DNA of 64,000 nucleotides from Rhizobacter sp. OV335. GTDB taxonomy: Bacteria; Pseudomonadota; Gammaproteobacteria; Burkholderiales; Burkholderiaceae_C. The notes under the pieces were generated by a model. That model did not search any database. It was given only the letters and a program-made list of their open reading frames with translations, and was not told where the DNA came from. How positions within the stretch are numbered: the first letter of the stretch is position 1; each line of letters begins with the position of its first letter. Positions 38,153 to 46,877 of this stretch are shown one piece after another. Location of the stretch: the NCBI RefSeq assembly GCF_900142965.1, contig NZ_FRCQ01000017.1:38716-102715 (forward strand). The letters are read 5' to 3'. The translations under genes and the position numbers were made by a program.

Positions 38153-38674
38153 TCACTTCGGGGCCGCGACCGTCACGAGTGCCGGGCGCAGCACGCGGTC
38201 GGCGATCAGGTAGCCCTTCTGCAGCACGGCCACGACGGTGTTGGGTTCCTGGTCGGCCGGCACCATGCTGATCGCCTGGTGGTGGTGCGGGTCGAACCTG
38301 GTGCTGGCCGGCGGGTTGATCTCGAGCACCTTGCTGCGCTCGAGGGCCGCCGACAGCTGGCGCAGTGTGGCATGCACGCCTTCGAGCAGCTGTTCCGGCG
38401 TCGCGGCCTGGATCGCGATCGCGGCCTCGAGGCTGTCTTTCACCGGCAGCAGGCTGTCGGCGAAGCCTTCGACGGCGAACTTGCGCGCCTTGGCGATCTC
38501 TTCTTCCGAGCGGCGGCGGATGTTTTCGGTCTCGGCCTTGGCGCGCAGGTAGGCGTCGGACATCTCGGCCAAGCGGGCTTCCAGGTTGGGCTCGGTTGTC
38601 TGCGCGGCGCTGCCTGCGTTGTCGGCCGGCGTGTCAAGTCCTTGATCTTGCGAAGAATTTTCTGGATTTTGCAT
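38153..38674 (-). CDS. grpE: Nucleotide exchange factor GrpE
   Basis: The protein has 173 residues from ATG 38674 (CAGGAT ribosome site 6-7 bases upstream). A disordered acidic N-terminus precedes the long dimerising helix ([30 protein letters not shown]) and the C-terminal beta domain ([40 protein letters not shown]). It releases ADP from DnaK. It is the first gene of the heat-shock operon, with a sigma-32-like promoter upstream. Confidence 0.97.
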   Translation of the reverse strand: MQNPENSSQDQGLDTPADNAGSAAQTTEPNLEARLAEMSDAYLRAKAETENIRRRSEEEIAKARKFAVEGFADSLLPVKDSLEAAIAIQAATPEQLLEGVHATLRQLSAALERSKVLEINPPASTRFDPHHHQAISMVPADQEPNTVVAVLQKGYLIADRVLRPALVTVAAPK

Positions 38675-38699
38675 GGGTGGATCCTGTCGAATGGCGCGC

Positions 38700-38727
38700 A
38701 TATGAGCGCTTTGCCCCGCGTTTCAAG
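38700..38727 (-). promoter_or_regulatory. Sigma-32-like heat-shock promoter of grpE-dnaK-dnaJ
   Basis: On the minus strand a perfect -35 CTTGAAA (38721-38727) is followed after 13 bases by GCTCATAT (38700-38707), close to the CCCCATNT -10 of heat-shock promoters. The leader to the grpE start is about 20 bases. Confidence 0.7.
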
Positions 38728-38817
38728 AGGGGCTTTCAAAATAATGCAGGGCCCCGCGCTGGAAGGCACGTGGGACCGCACCGGAAAAAGGCAAGGGCGG
38801 CCGACCCGCGCCGAGGG

Positions 38818-39249
38818 TTACTCGGGGTCGATGCTGGCGCTCCAGCGGTTCCAGTCGGCCAATTGACGCCGGTCTTTTTTGGTCGGGCGGCCTTGTTCGA
38901 TGGCCAGCGCCGGCTCGGAAGCCAGCTTGCGCTGCTTCGCCGCCTCGTCGCGGCGGGCCACGCTCTCGGCCGTCTCTTCGTACAGCGCCTGCGCCACCGG
39001 TGCCGGCCCGCGCTGGTGGCTGAGGCCGAGCACGACGATGCTGCGGGTGACCGGGCCCTGGCGCATCTCGAGGCGATCGCCCGGCTTCAGCTCGCGCGCC
39101 GGCTTCGCGGCCTGGCCGTTCACGTGGATGCGGCCCTTGTCGATCTCTTGCGTCGCGAGGCTGCGCGTCTTGAAGAAACGGGCGGCCCACAACCATTTGT
39201 CGAGCCGCACGCCGTGGTCGTCGGGGGTGCTGGAAGGTGACTTCGCCAT
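38818..39249 (-). CDS. hslR: S4-domain RNA-binding heat-shock protein Hsp15
   Basis: The protein has 143 residues from ATG 39249. An S4 RNA-binding domain begins VRLDKWLWAARFFKTRSLAT and continues EIDKGRIHVNGQAAKPAREL. A basic C-terminal helix region (RRDEAAKQRKL, GRPTKKDRRQLADWNRW) is typical of HslR. In E. coli Hsp15 recycles stalled 50S subunits that carry nascent chains. It lies directly upstream of the grpE promoter region on the same strand, grouping it with heat-shock genes. Confidence 0.92.
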   Translation of the reverse strand: MAKSPSSTPDDHGVRLDKWLWAARFFKTRSLATQEIDKGRIHVNGQAAKPARELKPGDRLEMRQGPVTRSIVVLGLSHQRGPAPVAQALYEETAESVARRDEAAKQRKLASEPALAIEQGRPTKKDRRQLADWNRWSASIDPE

Positions 39250-39304
39250 GGACGGTTCGGGGGGACGGTGCACGCAGTGGTCGGGTGCCCAGTGTAGGCA
39301 GGAT

Positions 39305-40717
39305 TCAGGTCGGTGGCACCTCGGTCACGGGCCGGAATCGCACCGTTGCGTCGAGGCCGGCGAGGCGTCCGGCGTACTGCCGGTTCTCCAGCTCGAGCGT
39401 CGCGCCGATCGAATTGCAGATCTCGCGGCAGATCGACAGCCCGAGCCCGCTGCCCACTGTCGGATGCCCGGTGTGGAACGGCTCGAACAGCCGCTCGCGG
39501 AACTCGGGCGCGATGCCCGGGCCGCTGTCGCTGATCAGCAACTCGGCGTTCGCGACCCGCAGCAGCAGCTCGCCGCGCTTCGGGGTCTCGCGGATCGCGT
39601 TGTGCAGCAGGTTGCGCAGCAGCTCGCGCACCATCCATTCATGGCCGTGCACCAGGCTCGTTTCGGCCTGCAGCTCGAAATCGAGGTTGCGCTCGCCGAT
39701 CAGCGGCGACAGGTCGATCGCCACCTCGCGCGCCAGCTCGCCCAGGTCGGCGGTGGCCGGCTCGGGCTGGCCCTGCACCTGCTCCACCTTCGCCAGCGCG
39801 AGCATCTGGTTGGCCAGCCGGATCGCCCGGTCGACGGTGGCGTGCATCGCCGGCAGGGCCGCGCTCGCATCCTTGCTCGGCGCGCACATCGCCGACTGCA
39901 CCTGCGTCTTCAGCACCGCCAGCGGCGTGCGCAACTGGTGCGATGCATCGCGCACGAACTGCCGCTGGTGGCCGTGCAGGCGCTGCAGCCGCTGCATCAA
40001 CTGGTTCACCGCGCCCAGCAGCGGCGACAGCTCGGTCGGCAGGTTCGGGTCGGTGACCGGCGACAGGTCGCGGTCGCTGCGCGATTCGAGCTGCGCGCGC
40101 AGCGCCTCGATCGGCCGCAGCGCATGGGCGACGACGAACCAGGTGATCAGCGCGACGACGCTGATCAGCAGTGCCTGGCGCACCAGCGTGTCCATCAGGA
40201 TCTGGCGCGCGAGCCGGCGCCGCACCTCCAGCGTCTCGGCGACCTGCACCAGCGCGACGCCGCGCGCATCGGGGCTGGCCACCGGTTGGTAGAGCGCCGC
40301 GATGCGCACCGGTTCGCCGCGGAACTCGCCGTCGTAGAAGTCGACCAGCGCGTCGTAGGCCGAGCGCCGCGGCGGCGTGCGCGCGTAGGCCGGGAAATCG
40401 GCATAGCCCGACAGGAACTCGCCGCTGAAGCCGCTGATGCGGTACATCATCCGGGCATCGCCGTTGTCGAGCATCTCGAGCGCGTTGTACGGCAGTTCGA
40501 CGCGCAGCTCGGCGCCCTTGATCGACAGCAGCTCGCCGATGTTGCGCGCCGAGCTCAGCAGCGTGCGATCGTAGGCCAGCGTGATGGCGTCGAGCGCGCG
40601 CTGGTAGAGGCTGACGGTGTCGAACGCGATGAAGCAGGCGATCGGCAGCACGATCCAGCCCATCAGCCGGCCCCGCAGCGAATAGGCCGGTGTTTGTGTC
40701 ATGCGCTGTTGTGTCAT
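39305..40717 (-). CDS. tctE: Sensor histidine kinase TctE-type
   Basis: The protein has 470 residues from ATG 40717, which overlaps the regulator's stop (ATGA); ATG 40702 is also possible. Helix 1 (LMGWIVLPIACFIAFDTVSL), a periplasmic TctE N-terminal sensor region, helix 2 (ALLISVVALITWFVVAHAL) and HAMP are followed by HisKA with RDASHQLRTPLAVLKTQ and HATPase_c (HNAIRETP, SDSGPGIAPEFRERLF, GSGLGLSICREI). It is predicted to sense a carboxylate and phosphorylate the adjacent regulator to induce the transport genes on the other side of the promoter region. Confidence 0.93.
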   Translation of the reverse strand: MTQQRMTQTPAYSLRGRLMGWIVLPIACFIAFDTVSLYQRALDAITLAYDRTLLSSARNIGELLSIKGAELRVELPYNALEMLDNGDARMMYRISGFSGEFLSGYADFPAYARTPPRRSAYDALVDFYDGEFRGEPVRIAALYQPVASPDARGVALVQVAETLEVRRRLARQILMDTLVRQALLISVVALITWFVVAHALRPIEALRAQLESRSDRDLSPVTDPNLPTELSPLLGAVNQLMQRLQRLHGHQRQFVRDASHQLRTPLAVLKTQVQSAMCAPSKDASAALPAMHATVDRAIRLANQMLALAKVEQVQGQPEPATADLGELAREVAIDLSPLIGERNLDFELQAETSLVHGHEWMVRELLRNLLHNAIRETPKRGELLLRVANAELLISDSGPGIAPEFRERLFEPFHTGHPTVGSGLGLSICREICNSIGATLELENRQYAGRLAGLDATVRFRPVTEVPPT

Positions 40718-41397
40718 GCGGTGCCGGCGACCGGGTCGGAGCGCAGCAGGTAGCCCAGGCCGCGCAGCGTGATCAGCGAGACCCCGGAGCCGGCCAGCTT
40801 CTTGCGCAGCCGGTAGGCCACCACCTCGATCGCCTCGAACTGGATGTCGGTCTCCATCGGAAACACGACGCGGAACAGCTTTTCCTTCGGCACCGCGTGG
40901 CCGGGCCGCGCGATCAGCGCCTTCAGCAGCGCCTGCTCGCGCGGGGTCACGTCGAACACGCGGCCGTCGAGGTAGCACGCCCCGGACGACAGCTCGAGCG
41001 TCAGCGCGCCGCAGGCGAGTTCTTCCGATTCGGTGCTCGCAGTGCGCCGCAGCAGCGCCCGGATGCGGGCCTCGAGCTCGTCCAGGTCGAACGGCTTGGC
41101 GAGGTAGTCGTCGGCCCCGGCGTTCAGGCCCAGCACCCGGTCGCCGACCGCGCCGCGGGCCGTCAGCACCACGATGGGGACGCGGATACCCTCGGCGCGC
41201 GCGCGGTGCAGCACCTGCAGGCCGTCCAGGCCGGGAATCGTCAGGTCGAGCAGCGCCAGGTCGGGCGGCTGGTTGCGCAGCTGCTGCAAGGCATCGCTGC
41301 CGTTGTGCACGACGGCCATGTCGAAGCCGCGCCGTTCGAGCGCCAGCTGCAGCGCCTGCGCCATCGCGAGGTCGTCTTCCACCAGCAGGAGTTTCAT
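40714..41397 (-). CDS. tctD: OmpR-family response regulator TctD-type
   Basis: The protein has 227 residues. The receiver domain has the acidic pair VEDD, phospho-acceptor Asp in LALLDLTIPGLDG, and LAKPFDLDEL. The winged-helix domain (DVTPREQALLKALIARPGHA, VEVVAYRLRKKLAGSGVSLI, TLRGLGYLLR) is typical of OmpR/TctD. It is divergent from tctC across a 206-base region containing repeated TGACAG sequences, which are plausible binding sites. It is co-translated with the kinase. Confidence 0.95.
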   Translation of the reverse strand: MKLLLVEDDLAMAQALQLALERRGFDMAVVHNGSDALQQLRNQPPDLALLDLTIPGLDGLQVLHRARAEGIRVPIVVLTARGAVGDRVLGLNAGADDYLAKPFDLDELEARIRALLRRTASTESEELACGALTLELSSGACYLDGRVFDVTPREQALLKALIARPGHAVPKEKLFRVVFPMETDIQFEAIEVVAYRLRKKLAGSGVSLITLRGLGYLLRSDPVAGTA

Positions 41398-41451
41398 GGC
41401 CGCGAGTGTGCCCTGCCGCGCAAGGGGGTCTCGCCCGGGGCGAACCCGGCC

Positions 41452-41501
41452 TGACAGGCAGACGACAGCGCTGGCGGTAGGGAATGACAGGCGTCTGACA
41501 G
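41452..41501. promoter_or_regulatory. Repeated TGACAG half-sites, possible TctD operator
   Basis: TGACAGGC occurs at 41452-41459 and 41485-41492, and TGACAG again at 41496-41501, all within the tctD-tctC intergenic region. The last two are 11 bases apart start to start, a helical-turn spacing common for OmpR-family sites. Confidence 0.45.
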
Positions 41502-41603
41502 TCTGATGCCGCGACCCCAGGGCTTGCCCGGATGTAACCGGGCGCCCCTGCGATCAGGATGGCGCCTCTGTTCCGTGCATCCCCCTCTCAAGGAGACTTA
41601 CCC

Positions 41604-42560
41604 ATGCGACGCCTCTTGCTCAAAACCCTGCTGTTGCCGCTGGCCCTTGCGTCCGCTTCCGCGGCCGTGTTCGCCCAGGACAACTTCAAGGTGATGATCG
41701 GCGCCAACCCCGGTGGCGGCTATGACCAGTGCGGCCGCGGCATCGGCAAGGCCCTGCAGGAAGCGGGCGTGGCCGGCTCGGTCACCTACGAGAACAAGGG
41801 CGGCGCCGGTGGCACGATCGGGCTGGCCCAGTTCGCGAACGCCTCGAAGGGCGACCCGAACGCGATGATCGTCGTCGGCGCCGTCATGGTCGGCGCGATC
41901 GTGCAGAACAAGCCGCCGATCACGCTGAGCGACGCGACGCCGGTGGCGCGCCTGCTGGCCGAGTACAACGTGTTCGTCGTGCCGGCCAATTCGCCGCTGA
42001 AGACGATGAAGGACGTCGTCGAGCAGATGAAGAAGGACCCCGGCAGCGTCAAGTGGGGCGGTGGCTCGAAGGGCTCGGTCGACCACGTCAGCGTCGCGAT
42101 GATCGCGCGCGAGGCAGGCGTCGACGCGACCAAGATCAACTACGTGCCGTTCAAGGGCGGCGGCGAGGCGACGGCCGCGGTGCTGGGCGGCCACATCACG
42201 GTGGGCACCAGCGGCCTGGCCGAGTTCGAGGAGTTCATCAAGACCGGCAAGATGCGCGCGATCGGCGTGACCGCGCCGACCCGCATCCGCGGCTCCGACA
42301 TCCCGACGCTGGTCGAGCAGGGCATCAACGTCTCGATCGGCAACTGGCGCGGCGTCTACGGCGCGCCGGGCATCACGCCGGCGCAGCGCCAGAAGCTGGT
42401 CGACGCGGTCGCCAAGGCCACCAAGACCAAGAGCTGGGCCGAGACGCTGGCCAGCAACAAGTGGAACTCGGCGCTGCTGACCGGCGACGACTTCGGCAAA
42501 TTCGTCGACGACGACACGGCCCGCCTGCGTGCGCTGATGCTGAAGCTGGGCATGCTGTAA
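41604..42560 (+). CDS. tctC: Tripartite tricarboxylate transporter substrate-binding protein
   Basis: The protein has 318 residues from ATG 41604 (AAGGAGA 8 bases upstream). A Sec signal peptide (LLLKTLLLPLALASASAAVF, AQ) precedes the Bug/TctC fold: FKVMIGANPGGGYDQCGRGI, VTYENKGGAGGTIG, WGGGSKGSVDH and VPFKGGGEATAAVLGGHI. It captures a carboxylate in the periplasm for TctAB. A very stable hairpin follows, before tctB. The ligand is unknown, although the PGGGYD loop differs from citrate-type PFPPGG. Confidence 0.93.
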   Translation: MRRLLLKTLLLPLALASASAAVFAQDNFKVMIGANPGGGYDQCGRGIGKALQEAGVAGSVTYENKGGAGGTIGLAQFANASKGDPNAMIVVGAVMVGAIVQNKPPITLSDATPVARLLAEYNVFVVPANSPLKTMKDVVEQMKKDPGSVKWGGGSKGSVDHVSVAMIAREAGVDATKINYVPFKGGGEATAAVLGGHITVGTSGLAEFEEFIKTGKMRAIGVTAPTRIRGSDIPTLVEQGINVSIGNWRGVYGAPGITPAQRQKLVDAVAKATKTKSWAETLASNKWNSALLTGDDFGKFVDDDTARLRALMLKLGML

Positions 42561-42590
42561 GCGCGCCGGGTCGCGCGCACCACGCAGTTC

Positions 42591-42628
42591 GGCTGGCCGG
42601 CGCCTGTGCGCCGGCCAGCCTGCGTTTT
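42591..42628 (+). terminator. 13-base-pair hairpin between tctC and tctB
   Basis: GGCTGGCCGGCGC (42591-42603) is perfectly complementary to GCGCCGGCCAGCC (42608-42620) with loop CTGT, followed by TGCGTTTTGC. It lies 31 bases after the tctC stop and 31 before the tctB start. The short T run suggests partial termination or 3'-end protection, which would raise binding-protein levels over the membrane subunits. Confidence 0.7.
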
Positions 42629-42658
42629 GCGGGATGGATTGACGGAAGGACGTAGAAC

Positions 42659-43165
42659 ATGAAGAAGAGCAAGCGATCCGAGATCGGCCTCGGGGCCGGC
42701 GCGATCGGACTGGGGGTCTTGATGGCCATCGGTGCGGTGCAGATCAAGAGCGAGGCGGGCTATGCCGGCGTCGGCGCGGGCTTCCTGCCGTGGCTGATGG
42801 CGGCCGCGATGGCGCTGTGCGGCGTGCTGCTGATCGTGCAGGCGACGACCGGTGGTTTTCGCGCGATGCCCGAGGGCAGCGACGACATCCCGCCGCCGCA
42901 CTGGGTCGGCATGGCCTGGCTGTCGGCCGGCCTGCTGCTGAATGCGGCGCTGATCACGCACGTCGGCTTCATCCCGTCGTGCTCGCTGCTGTTCGTGCTG
43001 GCGGCACGCGGCTTCCGGCTGTCGATGGGGGCAGGGCGCGCGACGCTGGCCGACTGGGTGCGGGACGTGCTGATCGGCGCGGCGCTGTCGGCGCCGGTGT
43101 ACTGGCTGTTCACGAAGCTGCTGGGGCTGACGCTGCCCGGCCTCACCAGCTCCGGCTGGATCTGA
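42659..43165 (+). CDS. tctB: Tripartite tricarboxylate transporter small membrane subunit
   Basis: The protein has 168 residues. Four membrane helices are visible: IGLGAGAIGLGVLMAIGAVQ, GFLPWLMAAAMALCGVLLIV, AWLSAGLLLNAALITHVGFI and DVLIGAALSAPVYWLFTKLL. Length and position between tctC and tctA match TctB, the poorly conserved small subunit of the secondary carboxylate transporter. GGAAGG lies about 10 bases before the ATG. Confidence 0.9.
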   Translation: MKKSKRSEIGLGAGAIGLGVLMAIGAVQIKSEAGYAGVGAGFLPWLMAAAMALCGVLLIVQATTGGFRAMPEGSDDIPPPHWVGMAWLSAGLLLNAALITHVGFIPSCSLLFVLAARGFRLSMGAGRATLADWVRDVLIGAALSAPVYWLFTKLLGLTLPGLTSSGWI

Positions 43166-43182
43166 AGTAGAGCATCACCATC

Positions 43183-44688
43183 ATGGACATCTGGAATTCA
43201 CTGCTGCAAGGCTTCATGACGGCGGGCACGCCGATCAACCTGATGTGGGCGTTTCTCGGCTGCCTGATCGGCACCGCGATCGGCGTGCTGCCCGGCATCG
43301 GTCCGGCGCTGACGGTCGCGATGCTGCTGCCGATCACCTCGCACGTCGAGCCGACCGCGTCGATGATCATGTTCGCAGGCATCTACTACGGCGCGATGTA
43401 CGGCGGCTCGACCACCTCGATCCTGCTGAACACGCCCGGCGAGACCGGCAGCATGGTCACCGCGATGGAGGGCAACCTGATGGCCAAGAGCGGCCGCGCC
43501 GGTGCGGCGCTGGCCACCTCGGCGATCGGTTCGTTCTTCGCCGGCACCATCGCCACCGTGCTCGTCACGCTGTTCGCGCCCGGCCTGGCCGAGTTCGCGC
43601 TGCGCTTCGGCCCGCCGGAGTACTTCGCGCTGATCCTGCTGGCCTTCACGACCGTCTCGTCGGTGCTCGGCCAGAGCACGCTGCGCGGCATGACCAGCCT
43701 GCTGCTGGGCCTGTCGATCGGGATCATCGGCATCGACCAGATCTCGGGCCAGGCGCGCTTCACGCTGAACAACGTGCCGGAGCTGGTCGACGGCATCGAG
43801 GTGGTGCTGGTGGCGGTCGGCCTGTTCGCGGTCGCCGAGGCGATGTACCTGATGATGTACGAGGGCCGCACGGACGAGACGCGCAACAAGATGTCCAGCC
43901 TGTGGATGACGAAGAGCGACTGGAAGCGCTCGTGGCCGGCCTGGCTGCGCGGCACGCTTATCGGCTTCCCGTTCGGCACCATCCCGGCCGGCGGCACCGA
44001 GATCCCGACCTTCCTGTCGTACGGCGCCGAACGCAAGCTGTCGAAGCACCCGGAAGAATTCGGCACCGTCGGCGCGATCGAAGGCGTGGCCGGGCCCGAG
44101 GCCGCCAACAACGCGGCGGTGGCCGGCACGCTGGTGCCGCTGCTGACGCTGGGCATCCCGACGTCCACCACCGCGGCGATCCTGCTGTCGGCGTTCCAGA
44201 ACTACGGCATCCAGCCCGGCCCGACGCTGTTCCAGACCTCGTCGGCGCTGGTGTGGGCGCTGATCGCGTCGATGTACATCGGCAACGTGATGCTGCTGGT
44301 GCTGAACCTGCCGCTGGTCGGGCTGTGGGTGAAGCTGCTGAAGATCCCGAAGCCGGCGCTCTACGCCGGCATCCTCATCTTCGCGACGGTTGGCGTCTAC
44401 GGCATGCGCCAGTCGGCCTTCGACCTGTTCCTGCTGTACGGCATCGGGCTGCTGGGCGTCGTGATGCGCCGCTTCGACTTTCCGACCGCTCCGGTGATCG
44501 TCGGGATGATCCTCGGGCCGCTCGGAGAGGCACATATGCGCAATGCGATGTCCATTGGAGAGGGCAAATGGACGGTGTTCATTGAACGGCCGTTGTCGGC
44601 GACTATCCTCGCTGTGTGCGTGGCGGTCTTGATCGTCCCGCCGCTGTTGACCCGGTTCCGGCGCCGCCGCGTGGTGGCGCCGGCCTGA
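43183..44688 (+). CDS. tctA: Tripartite tricarboxylate transporter large membrane subunit
   Basis: The protein has 501 residues with about 11-12 membrane helices. Family hallmarks include [20 protein letters not shown] near the N-terminus, the repeat-like [20 protein letters not shown] and [20 protein letters not shown], and [19 protein letters not shown]. It forms the sodium- or proton-coupled channel fed by TctC. It starts 17 bases after tctB. Confidence 0.96.
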   Translation: MDIWNSLLQGFMTAGTPINLMWAFLGCLIGTAIGVLPGIGPALTVAMLLPITSHVEPTASMIMFAGIYYGAMYGGSTTSILLNTPGETGSMVTAMEGNLMAKSGRAGAALATSAIGSFFAGTIATVLVTLFAPGLAEFALRFGPPEYFALILLAFTTVSSVLGQSTLRGMTSLLLGLSIGIIGIDQISGQARFTLNNVPELVDGIEVVLVAVGLFAVAEAMYLMMYEGRTDETRNKMSSLWMTKSDWKRSWPAWLRGTLIGFPFGTIPAGGTEIPTFLSYGAERKLSKHPEEFGTVGAIEGVAGPEAANNAAVAGTLVPLLTLGIPTSTTAAILLSAFQNYGIQPGPTLFQTSSALVWALIASMYIGNVMLLVLNLPLVGLWVKLLKIPKPALYAGILIFATVGVYGMRQSAFDLFLLYGIGLLGVVMRRFDFPTAPVIVGMILGPLGEAHMRNAMSIGEGKWTVFIERPLSATILAVCVAVLIVPPLLTRFRRRRVVAPA

Positions 44689-44717
44689 CCGGCCCTCCCT
44701 CGCAGCAAGGATCCTCC

Positions 44718-45710
44718 ATGAAGTCGAACCGTCGTTCCGTTCTCCGCTGGATGGCCGCTTCCACAGCCGCCGGCATCGCCCCCACGCTGCCGGTGGCCAG
44801 CCTGGCTGCCACCGTCGCGCCGCCGCTCGGCCGGCTGCGCATCATGATCCCGGCCAACCCCGGCGGCGGCTGGGACGGCACCGGCCACGCGGTCGGCGAC
44901 GCGCTGCTGGCCGCCGGGCAGGCCAGCGAGATCGTCTACGAGAACAAGGGCGGCAAGGGCGGCATCATCGGGCTGGCCGAATTCGTGGAGAAATACTCGG
45001 ATGCCCAGGATTCGGTGATGGTCGGCGGCTTCGTGATGGTCGGCTCGATCGCGCTGAACCGCCCGGCCATCACGCTGGCCAAGGTGAAGCCGGTCGCCCG
45101 CCTGACCAGCGAGGTGCTGGCGCTGGTGGTGCCAGCCGATTCGAAGTTCCAGACGATCAAGGATTTCCAGGCCGCGCTGGTGAAGAACATCGCCGAGGTG
45201 CCGCTGGCCGGCGGCGGGGCAGGGGGCGTCGACCACATGTGCGCCGCGCTGGTGGCGCGTGCCGCCGGCGCCGATCCCGGCCGGCTGGTCTACGTGCCGT
45301 CGAGCAGCGGGGCCGAGGTGATGCAGGCGCTGGCCGCCGGCAAGGTGGCGGCGGCGGTGTCGGGCTTCGGCGAGCTGAAGTCGGGCATCTCGTCGGGCAA
45401 GCTGCGGGCGCTGGCGATCAGCTCGCGGCGCGGCCTGTTCGGCATCCCGTCGTTCCGCGAGCAGCGCCTCGACGTCGACCTGGCGAACTGGCGCGGCATC
45501 TTCGCGCCGTCCGGCATGTCCGATGCGCAGGTGGCCAACGTGCGCACGGCGCTGCAGAAGGCGACCCAGCACCCCAGTTGGCAGGCCGCACTGGTGCGCA
45601 ACGACTGGCAGCCCAGCTGGCAGGTCGGCACCGAGTTCAGCGAGTCGATGGAGCTCGACAAGGCGATGGCCGACGCGCTCGTCTACATCCTCAAATTGAA
45701 GACGGCCTGA
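44718..45710 (+). CDS. Second TctC-type substrate-binding protein, possible Tat export
   Basis: The protein has 330 residues from ATG 44718 (AAGGATCC upstream), 29 bases after tctA. The N-terminus has twin arginines in a Tat-like order (NRRSVLRWMAASTAAGIAPT). The mature part is Bug/TctC-like and parallels the first tctC (IMIPANPGGGWDGTGHAV, VYENKGGKGGIIGLAEF, GGGAGGVDHM, NWRGIFAPSGM), but the two are clearly diverged. Two binding proteins in one operon suggest two ligands for one TctAB pair, or one sensor-type protein. The gene ends 32 bases from convergent hemH. Confidence 0.9.
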   Translation: MKSNRRSVLRWMAASTAAGIAPTLPVASLAATVAPPLGRLRIMIPANPGGGWDGTGHAVGDALLAAGQASEIVYENKGGKGGIIGLAEFVEKYSDAQDSVMVGGFVMVGSIALNRPAITLAKVKPVARLTSEVLALVVPADSKFQTIKDFQAALVKNIAEVPLAGGGAGGVDHMCAALVARAAGADPGRLVYVPSSSGAEVMQALAAGKVAAAVSGFGELKSGISSGKLRALAISSRRGLFGIPSFREQRLDVDLANWRGIFAPSGMSDAQVANVRTALQKATQHPSWQAALVRNDWQPSWQVGTEFSESMELDKAMADALVYILKLKTA

Positions 45711-45742
45711 TCGGGCGACCGCCGGCGCTCACGCGCCAGCGC

Positions 45743-46834
45743 TCAGCCATCAGAACCCAGCGCCAAGGCCCGTCGCCGCTGCGCCTCGAGCGCGGCGGCA
45801 TCCGGCGGGGCCGCCGTATCCCAACCCTGCATGTGGCGGATCGCGAGGGCGCTCAGCGCCGCCATCCACTCATGCTGGTCGTTCAGGCAGGGGATGTAGT
45901 TGAACTCGGCACCGCCAGCCTGCAGGAACGCATCGCGGGCTTCCTGTGCGATCTCCTCCAGCGTCTCCAGGCAGTCGGCGGTGAAGCCCGGGCACATCAC
46001 GTCGACGCGCTTGAGGCCTTTCTGCGCCAATGCGACCAGCGTCGGTTCGGTATAGGGCTGCAGCCATTCGGCCTTGCCGAAGCGGCTCTGGAAGGTGACG
46101 ACCCATTGGTCGTCCTTCAGCTCCAGGCGCTGCGCCACGAGGCGTGCCGTCTTCAGGCATTCACAGTGGTACGGGTCGCCCAGGTCCAGCGTGCGCCGAG
46201 GCATGCCGTGGAAGCTCATCACCAGCTTGTCGGGCCGACCGTGCGACATCCAGTGGTCGGACACACGCTTCGCGAGCGCCGCGATGTACGCCGGATCGTC
46301 GTGGTAGCGGTTCACGAAGCGCAGCTCGGGCAGCGCACGCACCCGTTGCGCCCACTGGTAGATCGCGTCGTTGACGCTGGCCGTCGTCGCCGCGCAGTAC
46401 TGCGGGTACATCGGCAGCACCAGGATGCGGGTGGCGCCTGCCGCCTTCAGCGCATCGAGTTCGGCGCCGATCGCCGGCGTTCCATAGCGCATCGCGAAGG
46501 CCACCTTGACGCGGTGGCCGCGCTCGCCGAGGTAGCCGGCCAGCAGCCTGGCCTGTCGCTGCGTCCACACCTTCAGTGGCGAGCCTTCGGGCAACCACAC
46601 GGAGGCGTATTTCGCGGCCGATTTCGCCGGCCGCACGCGCAGGATGATGCCGTGCAGGATCAGCCACCACAGCAGTTTCGGGATCTCGACGACACGCGGG
46701 TCGGCGAGGAACTGGGCAAGGTAGCGGCGCACTGCCTGCGGTGTCGGCGCATCGGGGGTGCCGAGGTTGCAGAGCAGGATCGCTGTGGTCGGCGCCTGGC
46801 CGTGCTGGTGAGGGGGTTCGGCGGAGAAACGCAT
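45743..46834 (-). CDS. hemH: Ferrochelatase
   Basis: The protein has 363 residues from ATG 46834. The N-terminal ILLCNLGTPDAPTPQAVRRY is followed by the metal-binding His in LVMSFHGMPRRTL, the catalytic Glu in CPGFTADCLETLEEI and YIPCLND near the end. It inserts Fe(II) into protoporphyrin IX in the last step of haem synthesis. The first Met of the family-like sequence was chosen; an upstream in-frame extension has no family features. The neighbouring genes are unrelated to haem. Confidence 0.97.
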   Translation of the reverse strand: MRFSAEPPHQHGQAPTTAILLCNLGTPDAPTPQAVRRYLAQFLADPRVVEIPKLLWWLILHGIILRVRPAKSAAKYASVWLPEGSPLKVWTQRQARLLAGYLGERGHRVKVAFAMRYGTPAIGAELDALKAAGATRILVLPMYPQYCAATTASVNDAIYQWAQRVRALPELRFVNRYHDDPAYIAALAKRVSDHWMSHGRPDKLVMSFHGMPRRTLDLGDPYHCECLKTARLVAQRLELKDDQWVVTFQSRFGKAEWLQPYTEPTLVALAQKGLKRVDVMCPGFTADCLETLEEIAQEARDAFLQAGGAEFNYIPCLNDQHEWMAALSALAIRHMQGWDTAAPPDAAALEAQRRRALALGSDG

Positions 46835-46877
46835 CGGCCGGATTATGGCCGTGCGCCTCGCGCCGTTCGTCGGTCGT

